DNA of 64,000 nt. Source: UBA4207 sp964352405. Lineage in GTDB: Bacteria > Bdellovibrionota > Bacteriovoracia > Bacteriovoracales > Bacteriovoracaceae. The stretch spans positions 13,893-77,892 of the forward strand of contig CAYGRY010000004.1 in the NCBI GenBank assembly GCA_964352405.1, in the 5' to 3' direction. The translations under genes and the position numbers were made by a program. The notes beneath the pieces are model-generated. The model ran no database searches. It was not told the origin of the DNA and worked only from the letters and a program-made list of their open reading frames with translations. Positions 33,692 through 42,320 of the stretch are shown here, one piece after another. How positions within the stretch are numbered: the stretch's first letter is position 1; each line of letters starts with the position of its first letter.

Positions 33692-34354
33692 ATGATCTTA
33701 TTATTTTGGCTCGTAAGTCTAAAGGCTTATGGCCAAAATTTTCAATCCTATTGTTTTCCTAAAACAGTAAACCTTAATGAAGCAAGCAGTTTTGTAAAAG
33801 CGATTTTAACCGCAGATGATGTCATTAGAAAAAATAACAAGCTTAATTGTCTGGAAATTAAAATTGATGAAGCTAGAGTGGAATTAGTTAGGAAGTTCTT
33901 GTCCTCAAGATATCAAACTCATACTAACTTTGAAGTTCAACCATCTCTCTGTGATATGGAAATCACAGAGGTCACCAATTCAGACAAAGACACAAACTCT
34001 ATTTCAATAGGTAAAAGAAATAATATTATTCAATCAAACGATAATAATACTGGAACAAGCATCTCCATTCTAAAAACCTTAGAGGGAAAATGGTCTAGTA
34101 TTGAAATGAACGACTCAACCGCAGAAATAAAATGTGCTAAAAGAGGATCGAATTACGAAATTGAAATTCGAATTGGTTCAGAAAACAGCTTTCTTTCAAG
34201 TTCAAGAATTGTAAGGTCTAACGAAAAAGTTGATTTAGGAGAGATCGTACAAAATCTCATTGATAAAAACAAAACGATAGCGCTAGATAAGGGAATTACT
34301 CGCACAAATAGTGTTGGAACTAAATCTAAAAAATATTATCTAATTATTCGCTGA
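33692..34354 (+). CDS. Exported protein of unknown function
   Basis: I start at ATG 33692, which opens a signal peptide (MILLFWLVSLKAYG, then QNFQ). Longer in-frame starts would overlap the DtxR-type gene for 140 bases with unlikely composition. The mature ~205 residues have three cysteines and alternate strands and helices. The middle is Asn/Ser-rich (NNIIQSNDNNTGTSIS). No family is recognised. It probably shares a transcript with the DtxR-type regulator. The last 11 bases overlap the convergent GT-C gene. Confidence 0.7.
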   Translation: MILLFWLVSLKAYGQNFQSYCFPKTVNLNEASSFVKAILTADDVIRKNNKLNCLEIKIDEARVELVRKFLSSRYQTHTNFEVQPSLCDMEITEVTNSDKDTNSISIGKRNNIIQSNDNNTGTSISILKTLEGKWSSIEMNDSTAEIKCAKRGSNYEIEIRIGSENSFLSSSRIVRSNEKVDLGEIVQNLIDKNKTIALDKGITRTNSVGTKSKKYYLIIR

Positions 34355-36038
34355 AAAAACCATTCTTTTTGCGCCACAAAGAGACTCTATAATCACCTGT
34401 CACTGACCACGGTTGATTAAAAAAATATAGATTTAACCAACGTTTTAATGTAATTTCCGAAAAATTCGGCCACCAATAATGTCTTAGAGATATTAATTGT
34501 CTCGAATGGGTTTTATCTAGCTGTCCCAATGGATCAGAGTCTAAGAATTTATCAAAAATAAAATCATAATCAGTTATTGGTGCTCTGTTGCTAGAGTAAT
34601 CAACTCCACCGTAACCCCAGAGATACCAAGATAAAGGCCAGCCATTATCATCAAGGATGAGAACTCTTGGTTTTATGCTTCCTACAGGTTTATCTAAGCT
34701 GTCTCTAATCTTTATCACTATATCTTCGTATTCTTTAGTCGTATGAACTTGAGAAATGAGTTCGTTTGCAGAGCCAGCAGAAATGAAATTGATATAGATC
34801 GTTTTAAACAGACTAAGTGATAGAAGAATAGATAGACAGTAAAAATATTTTTTATCTAAATTTTTAAGCAATAAAGTTATCAATACAGCAAATGCCATGA
34901 TTGGATAAAGAGAAAGCCATGGAACCTTTTCACCCAAGAAAGAATAGGTAAAAAGACTGGAGAAAAATATATAACTTGAAAATGCCAGAGTTGTCTTTTG
35001 CTTTTTAATAAGCGTGATTGTGACGCGAAGAGCTGCAAAAACGATGGTGAAAAACAGAAAATAATCGATTGAGTTTTTTATTTTCAAAACGGAAAGAACA
35101 AAATCGGGTAAGCGTGATGGTAAAAGTAATGAGGTTGTAAAGATTACAAAAATAAAACTAACATTAATGATACGCCACTTGTAATCTTGCTTTGCAATCC
35201 ATAATCCAGTTAGCAAAAGTAATGTTGGTGCAATCCAAACTTCGTAAATACTGATGATTAATGAATTGTAGAAAAATGGTCCCTTAATTCTTTCAACATG
35301 ATGTTGATTAAACCAATAGGAAAGACTTTTCCTATAAGCACCATCAAGAAATCCAGGCCAATATTGAAACCAGCCTGAATAGAGTGGAATTGATGAGATT
35401 AAAAAACCCAAAATAAAAATCCCTACATCTTTTAGTTTTGGAATTTCGACTTTTTTATTAACAATATTTTTAGTTAAAACAAATCCTGCCAAAAGAGCTA
35501 AGTGTACAAAGAAGTTCTCCTTTGTACTAAAATGAAGTCCCGAAACAAATCCGAGAAAGATGATCCAGTGTTTTGGTCTAACAATATATAAAAATAATCC
35601 AAGAGTAATTTCTGCTAATACCAGGTAGTCGTGCCTTAAGTAACGAGACCAATATGTGAAGGTAGGCGAAATAGCCAAGAAAAGCATGATAAAAAACAAT
35701 TGTCTCTTATTCAGTCTTCTTCTAAAAAGTAATGGTGCTAAAGAAAGTAAGCATCCTAGAAGAGCGGGGATGAACCGCACTTGAGCTTTTGATAATGGTG
35801 CTGCTACCCAATGCCAAAGAGCCTGAAGGTGGTATAAAAAAGGCCCATGAAGCATGGGATCGTATTTATAAAATCCAGTGGAAAAAGAATTAGCAAAATA
35901 TTTACCATATTGGGCATGGAGACTTTCATCATGATGAAGAGGTCTGTCTTCAAGAAAAGAGAACTTCAATATAAAACCAAATAAACTTAACAGAAGGAAA
36001 GGCCAATATTCTTTTAAAAAAGATTTTACTTGTTCCAC
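34344..36038 (-). CDS. TIGR03663/Agl23-like GT-C membrane glycosyltransferase
   Basis: This multi-pass membrane protein (about ten or more segments) has the signature region of the TIGR03663 family: RPLHHDESLHAQYGKYFANS, a G-x-Y-x-YDPMLHGPFLYHL block and SPTFTYWSRYLRHD. This fits a GT-C/PMT_2-type enzyme that takes sugars from polyprenyl-phosphate donors on the outer face of the membrane. The acidic pair in HHDES is the expected catalytic site. It is the last of a three-gene overlapping set (GT2, FAD protein, GT-C), overlapping the FAD gene by 13 bases. The acceptor is unknown. Confidence 0.82.
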   Translation of the reverse strand: MEQVKSFLKEYWPFLLLSLFGFILKFSFLEDRPLHHDESLHAQYGKYFANSFSTGFYKYDPMLHGPFLYHLQALWHWVAAPLSKAQVRFIPALLGCLLSLAPLLFRRRLNKRQLFFIMLFLAISPTFTYWSRYLRHDYLVLAEITLGLFLYIVRPKHWIIFLGFVSGLHFSTKENFFVHLALLAGFVLTKNIVNKKVEIPKLKDVGIFILGFLISSIPLYSGWFQYWPGFLDGAYRKSLSYWFNQHHVERIKGPFFYNSLIISIYEVWIAPTLLLLTGLWIAKQDYKWRIINVSFIFVIFTTSLLLPSRLPDFVLSVLKIKNSIDYFLFFTIVFAALRVTITLIKKQKTTLAFSSYIFFSSLFTYSFLGEKVPWLSLYPIMAFAVLITLLLKNLDKKYFYCLSILLSLSLFKTIYINFISAGSANELISQVHTTKEYEDIVIKIRDSLDKPVGSIKPRVLILDDNGWPLSWYLWGYGGVDYSSNRAPITDYDFIFDKFLDSDPLGQLDKTHSRQLISLRHYWWPNFSEITLKRWLNLYFFNQPWSVTGDYRVSLWRKKNGFFSE

Positions 36039-37396
36039 AGCGTAACTTCTTTTATACGATTGAAAATCATATCAACCCATTCGTGTCCTTGCATAAATGA
36101 ATGGTCTTGATTTGAAACCTCATAATGCCAATGACCGAAGCGACCACGCGAATAGATTTCATAAGATTGTAGTTTAGAATGGCAGTCTTTAATAATCTCT
36201 GTTCTACCAATTCCAGGGACAGGGTAGCCATACTCAAGTCTTGTTGACCATTTGGATATGATTTGTTCTTTTGATTCAATAAGCTTATCTTTCAAAAGTG
36301 CGTTGATACATTCTTCAATTAAATTCTTGGATACTGGTTTATGAGGTGACTCACTAACTTCAAGCATAAGAGAAAAATTGTCATCAGGATTGGGTACATT
36401 TTTGGGACTGTATTGTGAGAATAGCGTTATTCTATAATAAGGGGAGTGGTCTTCAGGAAAATACATCCAACATTTACCTGCAAGATCTTTTGATGGTTGG
36501 CCTTTAAGCCCAATGCCGATGACGTGAGTGGATGAGTGTGGTAAAGACTTTGCTTGCTTAGTAACCTCTGCAAAATCCTCATCTTCAATCATTTTACATA
36601 ATTTATCGATTGGCATTGTACTAAACAATTTATCAAAAGAAATTTGCTGCCCATTACTAAGTGTTGCAACTTTAAACTTAGCGCTAATATTAACTACTTT
36701 AGTGTTAAAGATTACTCGCTCTTTAATGACTTTCTTTCCAAGGTTCTTCCAGATTTGACCTGTGCCGCCAACACTTGGAAATCTAAATGTAGCATTGGGT
36801 CCCCATGAAACATCAAGTTTGTTTGTTCTAATATTTTCTTCGACTCGACTAAGATCAACTGTCGCTACTCGCTCACTAATCCATTCATGATTCATTAGTT
36901 CTGGCGGATGGGCCCAAACTTTAAAATTGTAAGGGTACATGAAAAGATCACATAAGCCTTTTCCGAATTGTTGATGTAGCCAGTCTTTGAAGTGATTTGG
37001 ATTTCTTTCGTTTGATCTATTTTTAAGCCCCTCAAGGCAGGTATGAATTGTTTCTTGAGAAAGAAGATGGAAATTATATTGAAAAGGATATGGTACAAAC
37101 TGATCGTTAATCCATACCCAACTTTCACGTTGATGATGAAGCCATCCCTCAGTTTCAAGAGCTTCATCCATGGCAGCATCAAATTCCTTATAGTGTGAAA
37201 ATTGAACATGTCCGCCAAGATCCCAAGTAAAGCCTTGCTCATCTAAGTAACTTCTAGAAAGACCTCCAAACTGATCCCCGGCCTCAACGACAAAATAATC
37301 TTCATATTTTAAACCGCGAAGTCGATAGCATGCTCCAATAGTGGTTGGACCTGCTCCTACAAAGAGGATTGGTGTATGTTTTGGGATTGTTTCCAT
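36026..37396 (-). CDS. FAD-dependent amine-oxidase/UDP-galactopyranose-mutase-like protein
   Basis: The N-terminal dinucleotide-binding motif is FVGAGPTTIGACYRL with the acidic strand end VVEAGDQFGGLSRS. Later blocks (TWDLGGHVQFSHY; ESWVWINDQFVPYPFQYN) resemble UDP-galactopyranose mutases and related amine oxidases, where the latter segment contacts the sugar nucleotide. At 456 residues it is longer than Glf (~370-390). The flanking glycosyltransferases support a role in sugar-nucleotide or glycolipid chemistry. Protoporphyrinogen-oxidase-like activity is an alternative by fold. It overlaps the upstream GT2 by 40 bases. Confidence 0.75.
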   Translation of the reverse strand: METIPKHTPILFVGAGPTTIGACYRLRGLKYEDYFVVEAGDQFGGLSRSYLDEQGFTWDLGGHVQFSHYKEFDAAMDEALETEGWLHHQRESWVWINDQFVPYPFQYNFHLLSQETIHTCLEGLKNRSNERNPNHFKDWLHQQFGKGLCDLFMYPYNFKVWAHPPELMNHEWISERVATVDLSRVEENIRTNKLDVSWGPNATFRFPSVGGTGQIWKNLGKKVIKERVIFNTKVVNISAKFKVATLSNGQQISFDKLFSTMPIDKLCKMIEDEDFAEVTKQAKSLPHSSTHVIGIGLKGQPSKDLAGKCWMYFPEDHSPYYRITLFSQYSPKNVPNPDDNFSLMLEVSESPHKPVSKNLIEECINALLKDKLIESKEQIISKWSTRLEYGYPVPGIGRTEIIKDCHSKLQSYEIYSRGRFGHWHYEVSNQDHSFMQGHEWVDMIFNRIKEVTLWNK

Positions 37397-38100
37397 GAGT
37401 TCCTAGTCAGCCAAAAATGATATAATTCACCAAAGCAACGTTTACAGATTTTTAGTAAATTCATTCTATTAATCGAGTTTACTCCCCTTTGTCTCTCACA
37501 GTGAGTGACAAAAGCTTGTTTAATGTCGCTGGTTTTTGAAAGAATAATCGATATAAAAATATTAGGTGCAAATGTTTTTCGTGGAATAAATTTAAGGCAA
37601 TGATTTAAGTTGTTGGCAGGTATCAGTCTAAATGGACAATTCGCATCCTCAACTTTCACATGAAAGAGTAGGCGAATAATCTTCTTTAAAATCCTTGATA
37701 CCAGTAAACGCTCTTTTGGATCTTGTCTATTTCGTCTTATACCTAATACTGGTTGTGATTTATTTCGTTGTTCCCAAAGTGGCAAAAGATCGGCAATTGG
37801 GATTTGCTGATCACTATCCATTTGAAAAATCCAATCAGTCTTATCTTCAAGAGCTTGATAATATCCGTTAAGTACGGCACTACCATGACCACCATTGGCT
37901 TGATTGATGATTTTTAACCAGTTTCTTGTTAATGCTGCACTTTCCAGTAATTCAGCTGAATTATCTTTAGAACCATCATTAATGGCATAAATACATGTCT
38001 GTGCATCGATTAAGTCTATGAAACCATCGAGTTCTTTTATTAGACTGGGAATACAGTCTGCTTCATTATAGAAGGGAATGACGATGGCCAATTTATCCAT
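37357..38100 (-). CDS. Family 2 glycosyltransferase
   Basis: This is a GT-A-fold enzyme: AIVIPFYNEADCIPSLI, AINDGSKDNSAELL, NGGHGSAVLNGY, the metal-binding QMDSDQQIP and, later, DANCPFRLI. It has no C-terminal membrane segment. It leads the minus-strand set GT2, FAD protein, GT-C, with long overlaps (40 and 13 bases) that imply translational coupling and one shared pathway. It is divergent from the nucleotide-transporter-like gene. Confidence 0.88.
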   Translation of the reverse strand: MDKLAIVIPFYNEADCIPSLIKELDGFIDLIDAQTCIYAINDGSKDNSAELLESAALTRNWLKIINQANGGHGSAVLNGYYQALEDKTDWIFQMDSDQQIPIADLLPLWEQRNKSQPVLGIRRNRQDPKERLLVSRILKKIIRLLFHVKVEDANCPFRLIPANNLNHCLKFIPRKTFAPNIFISIILSKTSDIKQAFVTHCERQRGVNSINRMNLLKICKRCFGELYHFWLTRNSWKQSQNIHQSSL

Positions 38101-38192
38101 TCAGTCTTCTTGGGTTGAGAGTTATTATGCCTAGTTGAATTCTACTATGTTGAGGGCAAAATAGACATTATTTTGCGATGAAGGAAAAAAGG

Positions 38193-39425
38193 ATGCTCAA
38201 AAATTTAATTGATATAAAACATCAGCTTTCCGAAGTCGATCAATCAACCAAAAAGAATATTTTCTTTTTAGGCTTAGCCGTTTTTCTTGTACTGCTCTCA
38301 TACCCATTAATACGCTCAGCCTCTACGGCAATATTTTTACAATCGTTCGGCGCTAAAAGCTCACCTCTAGTTTGGGTTTGGTCAGTATTAGCATTATCAA
38401 TTTTAGTAAGCTTCTATAATCACTTTCAACTCAAGTGGAGAATCCATATTCTCTACGCAGGTACTGGTCTTTTTAGTATTGCTTTCATACTTTTTTGTTT
38501 CTCTATGGTTCAATCAGGAAACACATTCTTTGCATGGCCTTTCTACATATGGAAAGAGGTCTATATTGTGGTGATGCTCCATATGGTTTATGGGCTACTC
38601 AACACTTTAGTCGATATTAAAATTGCTAAGATCTTATATGGACCGCTAGGAGCGATTGGGTCTCTTGGCGGAGTTTTTGGCGGTCTTCTAACAAGCCAAT
38701 TTACTAAAACGTATGGCTTAAGTGGTATCACCATCGCTGGTGGCGTTATCATTTTATTATCGATATTTAGTTATCTCATGGCAGATAAAACGGATATTAA
38801 AAAAGCAAATGATAAGACGGATGTTTCACCTCTAGCCTCGGTTAGTAATGTCAAAACATATACCGCACTCATGGCAGCCATCGTGATTCTTTCTCAATTT
38901 GTTATTAATCTTGCCAACTTTAAATTCAATGTCTTGTTTGAATTGGCAGTTCCAGATCAAGTCACAAAAACGGAGCAGCTTGGACGTTTGTATACATGGA
39001 TCAATCTTATTGCGTTTATGTTGCAAATCATCGTCCTTCCGTTCTTACTTCGCTTTGTAAGTCTTAGAAGAATTCATCTACTCATACCAATTATTTACCT
39101 TGCGACACAAATGTGGACTCTGGGTGGTGGAGCCTTAGCCGTTGCTTCAATGTTTATGGTATTAAAAGGCACAGATTATTCAATTTTTGCAGTAAGCAAA
39201 GAACTTCTTTATTTTCCTTTAACAAATAAACAAAAATATGGTGCTAAATATATTGTCGACATGTTTTGTTATCGATTTGGAAAAGGAATAATCTCTTTCA
39301 TTATGATTTATGTACAGGCCTTATTTTGGATTGATACTTTATTGTATGCATCCTTAATTCTTTGGCTTGTGGCCGTTATTCCTCTTACAAAAATACATAC
39401 TTTATTAACCAAGGATCAAAAATGA
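38193..39425 (+). CDS. Nucleotide-transporter (ATP/ADP translocase-like) family membrane protein
   Basis: About 11-12 hydrophobic segments in 410 residues. The region KGTDYSIFAVSKELLYFPLTNKQ, given here in part (SKELLYFPLT), followed by KYGAKYIVDMFCYRFGKG closely matches the hallmark of Tlc/NTT ATP/ADP translocases (K.SKYSLFD.TKEMAYIPL....K.KGKA.IDV...R.GK). The family otherwise occurs mainly in Rickettsia, Chlamydia and plastids, with more distant relatives in free-living bacteria. Substrate is unknown; nucleotide exchange or uptake is inferred. I chose ATG 38193 (AAGGA upstream) over 38178. The stop overlaps the next start (ATGA). Confidence 0.65.
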   Translation: MLKNLIDIKHQLSEVDQSTKKNIFFLGLAVFLVLLSYPLIRSASTAIFLQSFGAKSSPLVWVWSVLALSILVSFYNHFQLKWRIHILYAGTGLFSIAFILFCFSMVQSGNTFFAWPFYIWKEVYIVVMLHMVYGLLNTLVDIKIAKILYGPLGAIGSLGGVFGGLLTSQFTKTYGLSGITIAGGVIILLSIFSYLMADKTDIKKANDKTDVSPLASVSNVKTYTALMAAIVILSQFVINLANFKFNVLFELAVPDQVTKTEQLGRLYTWINLIAFMLQIIVLPFLLRFVSLRRIHLLIPIIYLATQMWTLGGGALAVASMFMVLKGTDYSIFAVSKELLYFPLTNKQKYGAKYIVDMFCYRFGKGIISFIMIYVQALFWIDTLLYASLILWLVAVIPLTKIHTLLTKDQK

Positions 39426-41440
39426 CTAATGTACTTATGGAAAAATCTTCGCTTGATTACGAAGCCTTTCCTTTTAATAAATTAGATAATAGCCAATTTC
39501 TTCCAAGCCTAAAAACGTCAATTGAAATGGCAAAAGCTAGACTTGAAAAAATTAAAGAAATTAAAGAACCAACATTTGAAAATACAGTTGTCGAATTGGA
39601 GTTTATTGACGCTGAATTAAATCAAGTTTCTTCCGTTTTTTACAATTTACATCACGCTGAAAAAACCGATGAGATTCAAAGTATGGCAGAAGAGTTTTCT
39701 TCTTTAATTACAGCTTATGGAAATGATGTAGCACTTGATTCGAAGCTATTTTCTCAAATTCAAAAAGTTTGGGATAAGAGACAGGGCCTTAAAGGTGAAG
39801 ATCTGATGTTGCTTGAAAAAACCTATAAGGGATTCGTAAGAGAAGGGGCCAATCTAAATGACGAACAAAAAGAAAAGTTAAGAGCTATTGATACAGAATT
39901 AGCCGATAAAAAAATTAAGTTTTCAGATAACTTATTAAAAGCCACGAATAAATTTTTTATGCATATTACAGATGAGTCAAAGCTTAAAGGGTTGCCGGAC
40001 TCTGCGCTTGAAGCCGCCAGCGAAGAATCCATTGATCGAAAGCTTGAAGGTTGGGTTTTCACTCTGCACTACCCAAGCTTTATGCCATTTATGACTTATG
40101 CTGAAAATAGAGAGCTTCGACAAAAAATTTATATGGCCTTCGCCACAAGAGCTTATAAAGGTGAGTTTGATAATAGAGAACTTGCCAAAAGAATCGCTTG
40201 GCTATCGTATGAAAGAGCAAAGCTACTTGGGTATAAAGACCACTCATTTTATGTCTTAGAAGAGAGAATGGCGAAAGAGCCTGCAAAAGTAAAAACTTTT
40301 ATGCAGGATCTATTGGATAAGGCTACTCCTGCAGCAAAGAAAGAAATTGAAGATATGCAACAATGGGTTGATACCAAAAATGGTCCCAATCCAATTCAAG
40401 CTTGGGATTACGCTCATTGGTCTGAAAAACTTAAGATGGAACGTTTTAAAGTTGATGATGAAATGCTTAGACCTTATTTCAAACTTGAAAATGCAATCGA
40501 TGGCGTCTTTGCGGCAGCTAATAAGCTTTATGGGCTAAACTTTAAAACTAGATCTGATCTTCCAGGCTATCACAAAGATGTTAAGGTTTTTGAAGTTTTA
40601 GATAGTGACCAAAGTTTTATCGGCCTGTTTTATGCTGATTTCTTTCCTCGACCTACGAAATCTGGAGGGGCTTGGGCCAATAATATTCGTAGTCAATGGA
40701 TGGAGAATAATCAAGACATTAGGCCACATGCCTCAATAGTTTGTAATTTTACAAAACCTACTTCAACCAAGCCATCTCTATTAACTCTAGATGAAGTCTT
40801 AACTCTATTTCATGAATTTGGACATGCTCTTCATATTTTACTATCGAAAGTAAAATATAGATCTCTTTCTTGTACGAGTGTGTATTGGGACTTTGTCGAA
40901 TTACCAAGTCAGATTTTTGAAAATTGGGTCTACGAAAAAGAATGTCTTGAATTATTTGCTAAGCATTATGAGACTGGTGAACTTATTCCCGATGAATTAA
41001 TTAAAAATGTAAAAGCCGCCTCCGCCTTTCATGAAGGCAGAAATACTCTTAGACAATTAGCTTTTGCACTTTTGGATATGGGATGGTTTTCTGGAGATCC
41101 TTCAAAGATCGATGATTTAGAAAAGTTTGAAGAATCAATCATGGCTGCAACTTCAACAACTCCAAAAGTTGAAGGTACATGCTCGAGTACGGCCTTTTCT
41201 CATATCTTTGATGGAGGCTACTCTTCAGGTTATTACAGCTATAAATGGGCCGAAGTACTTGATGCTGATGCTTTTGCCTACTTTAAAGAGAATGGAATTT
41301 TCAATAAAGAGATAGCAAAAAAGTTTAGACAGAATGTATTAGAAAAAGGCGGAAGTGCCCATCCCATGGAGCTTTATAAAAATTTCAGAGGAAAAGAGCC
41401 TTCAGTCGAGCCACTTCTTAAGCGAGCAGGCTTACTTTAG
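39422..41440 (+). CDS. M3-family oligopeptidase (oligopeptidase A / Dcp-like)
   Basis: This is a cytoplasmic zinc metallopeptidase that cuts short peptides. The zinc motif is LFHEFGHALH (H464, E465, H468), with the third ligand glutamate in YWDFVELPSQIFENW. SGGAWANNIRSQ and the C-terminal DGGYSSGYYSYKWAEVLDADAF-type block (GGYSSGYYSYKWAE) are family features. At 672 residues it matches PrlC and Dcp (~680). I use ATG 39422, overlapping the transporter stop by 4 bases with AAGGA ahead; earlier starts lie inside the transporter gene. The coupling to a nucleotide-transporter-like gene is noteworthy. Confidence 0.93.
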   Translation: MTNVLMEKSSLDYEAFPFNKLDNSQFLPSLKTSIEMAKARLEKIKEIKEPTFENTVVELEFIDAELNQVSSVFYNLHHAEKTDEIQSMAEEFSSLITAYGNDVALDSKLFSQIQKVWDKRQGLKGEDLMLLEKTYKGFVREGANLNDEQKEKLRAIDTELADKKIKFSDNLLKATNKFFMHITDESKLKGLPDSALEAASEESIDRKLEGWVFTLHYPSFMPFMTYAENRELRQKIYMAFATRAYKGEFDNRELAKRIAWLSYERAKLLGYKDHSFYVLEERMAKEPAKVKTFMQDLLDKATPAAKKEIEDMQQWVDTKNGPNPIQAWDYAHWSEKLKMERFKVDDEMLRPYFKLENAIDGVFAAANKLYGLNFKTRSDLPGYHKDVKVFEVLDSDQSFIGLFYADFFPRPTKSGGAWANNIRSQWMENNQDIRPHASIVCNFTKPTSTKPSLLTLDEVLTLFHEFGHALHILLSKVKYRSLSCTSVYWDFVELPSQIFENWVYEKECLELFAKHYETGELIPDELIKNVKAASAFHEGRNTLRQLAFALLDMGWFSGDPSKIDDLEKFEESIMAATSTTPKVEGTCSSTAFSHIFDGGYSSGYYSYKWAEVLDADAFAYFKENGIFNKEIAKKFRQNVLEKGGSAHPMELYKNFRGKEPSVEPLLKRAGLL

Positions 41441-41488
41441 AACTGGTTATATTTGCCCCTAATTAAATAAGCGCAAAGGTCAACAAAC

Positions 41489-41532
41489 AGATTCTTCGAT
41501 AGGTAATTATCTAATTATTTATCGGAGAATCT
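41489..41532 (+). promoter_or_regulatory. Long hairpin that buries the ribosome site of the next gene
   Basis: AGATTCTTCGATA (41489-41501) pairs with TATCGGAGAATCT (41520-41532): 13 pairs with one G-U. The stem continues through two G-U pairs into TAATT/AATTA with the loop ATCT, about 20 pairs in all. The Shine-Dalgarno GGAG (41524-41527) is fully inside the stem and the ATG is at 41535. This is typical of RNA thermometers or other translational switches. It could also be a DNA palindrome. Confidence 0.7.
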
Positions 41533-41534
41533 TT

Positions 41535-42320
41535 ATGCGCTACCTTGCTGCTGTCTTGTTTTTGATAAACTCAGCCTACGCTTCTACTCTTAATGTAACC
41601 GGCTTTAGTGGAAGTTACGAAGCCCCAAATGGTTCAGGCGTTGCCGATAACTTTGAAGTTCCTTTTAAAAACAAACAAGTTCAAATTACTATTGAAGCAG
41701 CAGGTGAAGGATATGTCTTAACTGCAGGTGATGATCAATGGGAGTGGGCCAACCCTTCTGACTGGGTAAAGGATCTTAAAACAGCCGAGTGGAGTGGAGT
41801 CGATGTAGTCGTTGGTGCAACTTCACAAAGAGCAGCCATTGGACATCTTACTGGAATTCATGAAGATAAAATGATTACGATTGAAGGCCTGAGTGCTCAG
41901 TGTGCTGGTGCAGCTGAACTGATTGAGAGCTGTCTTAATGGTGAAGGTTCTGTATCACTGTCAAAACTTGTTTATCAAAGTGCGCTTCGATCTGATCAAT
42001 TTAGCTCAATTCTTCGGGCTATTGTTAAAGCTTTAGATCTAACGGGTCGTGGTGATGACACTACTGTAGAATCTCTTCAGTTAAATATTTCTAATAATAA
42101 ATTTAAGGGCGCAGTTAAGGTCAATGTAGGAATAAGCGCTACTGTAAAGTTTGAAGGCTTAGTTGAATATTCTAAAGCCGAAAAGAAAACCTCAATCAGA
42201 CTTGATAAAGCAAAAGCGAGCTTTCTAGATGTTCGTGGCAAAATCTTTGATGAACTTGAAGAAGCTCAATCAGAAACTTTTATTGTCGAGCGCCCTTGGA
42301 TTTATATCTTATCTGAATAA
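41535..42320 (+). CDS. Exported protein of unknown function behind an RBS hairpin
   Basis: A signal peptide (cut after NSAYA) precedes a strand-rich mature protein of ~245 residues with two cysteines (QCAGAAELIESC). The beginning (TLNVTGFSGSYEAPNGSG) looks like a beta-sandwich start, and the C-terminal part has alternating Val/Lys strands. No family is recognised. Translation is probably controlled by the hairpin at 41489-41532. The last 19 bases overlap the convergent saccharopine dehydrogenase. Confidence 0.75.
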   Translation: MRYLAAVLFLINSAYASTLNVTGFSGSYEAPNGSGVADNFEVPFKNKQVQITIEAAGEGYVLTAGDDQWEWANPSDWVKDLKTAEWSGVDVVVGATSQRAAIGHLTGIHEDKMITIEGLSAQCAGAAELIESCLNGEGSVSLSKLVYQSALRSDQFSSILRAIVKALDLTGRGDDTTVESLQLNISNNKFKGAVKVNVGISATVKFEGLVEYSKAEKKTSIRLDKAKASFLDVRGKIFDELEEAQSETFIVERPWIYILSE

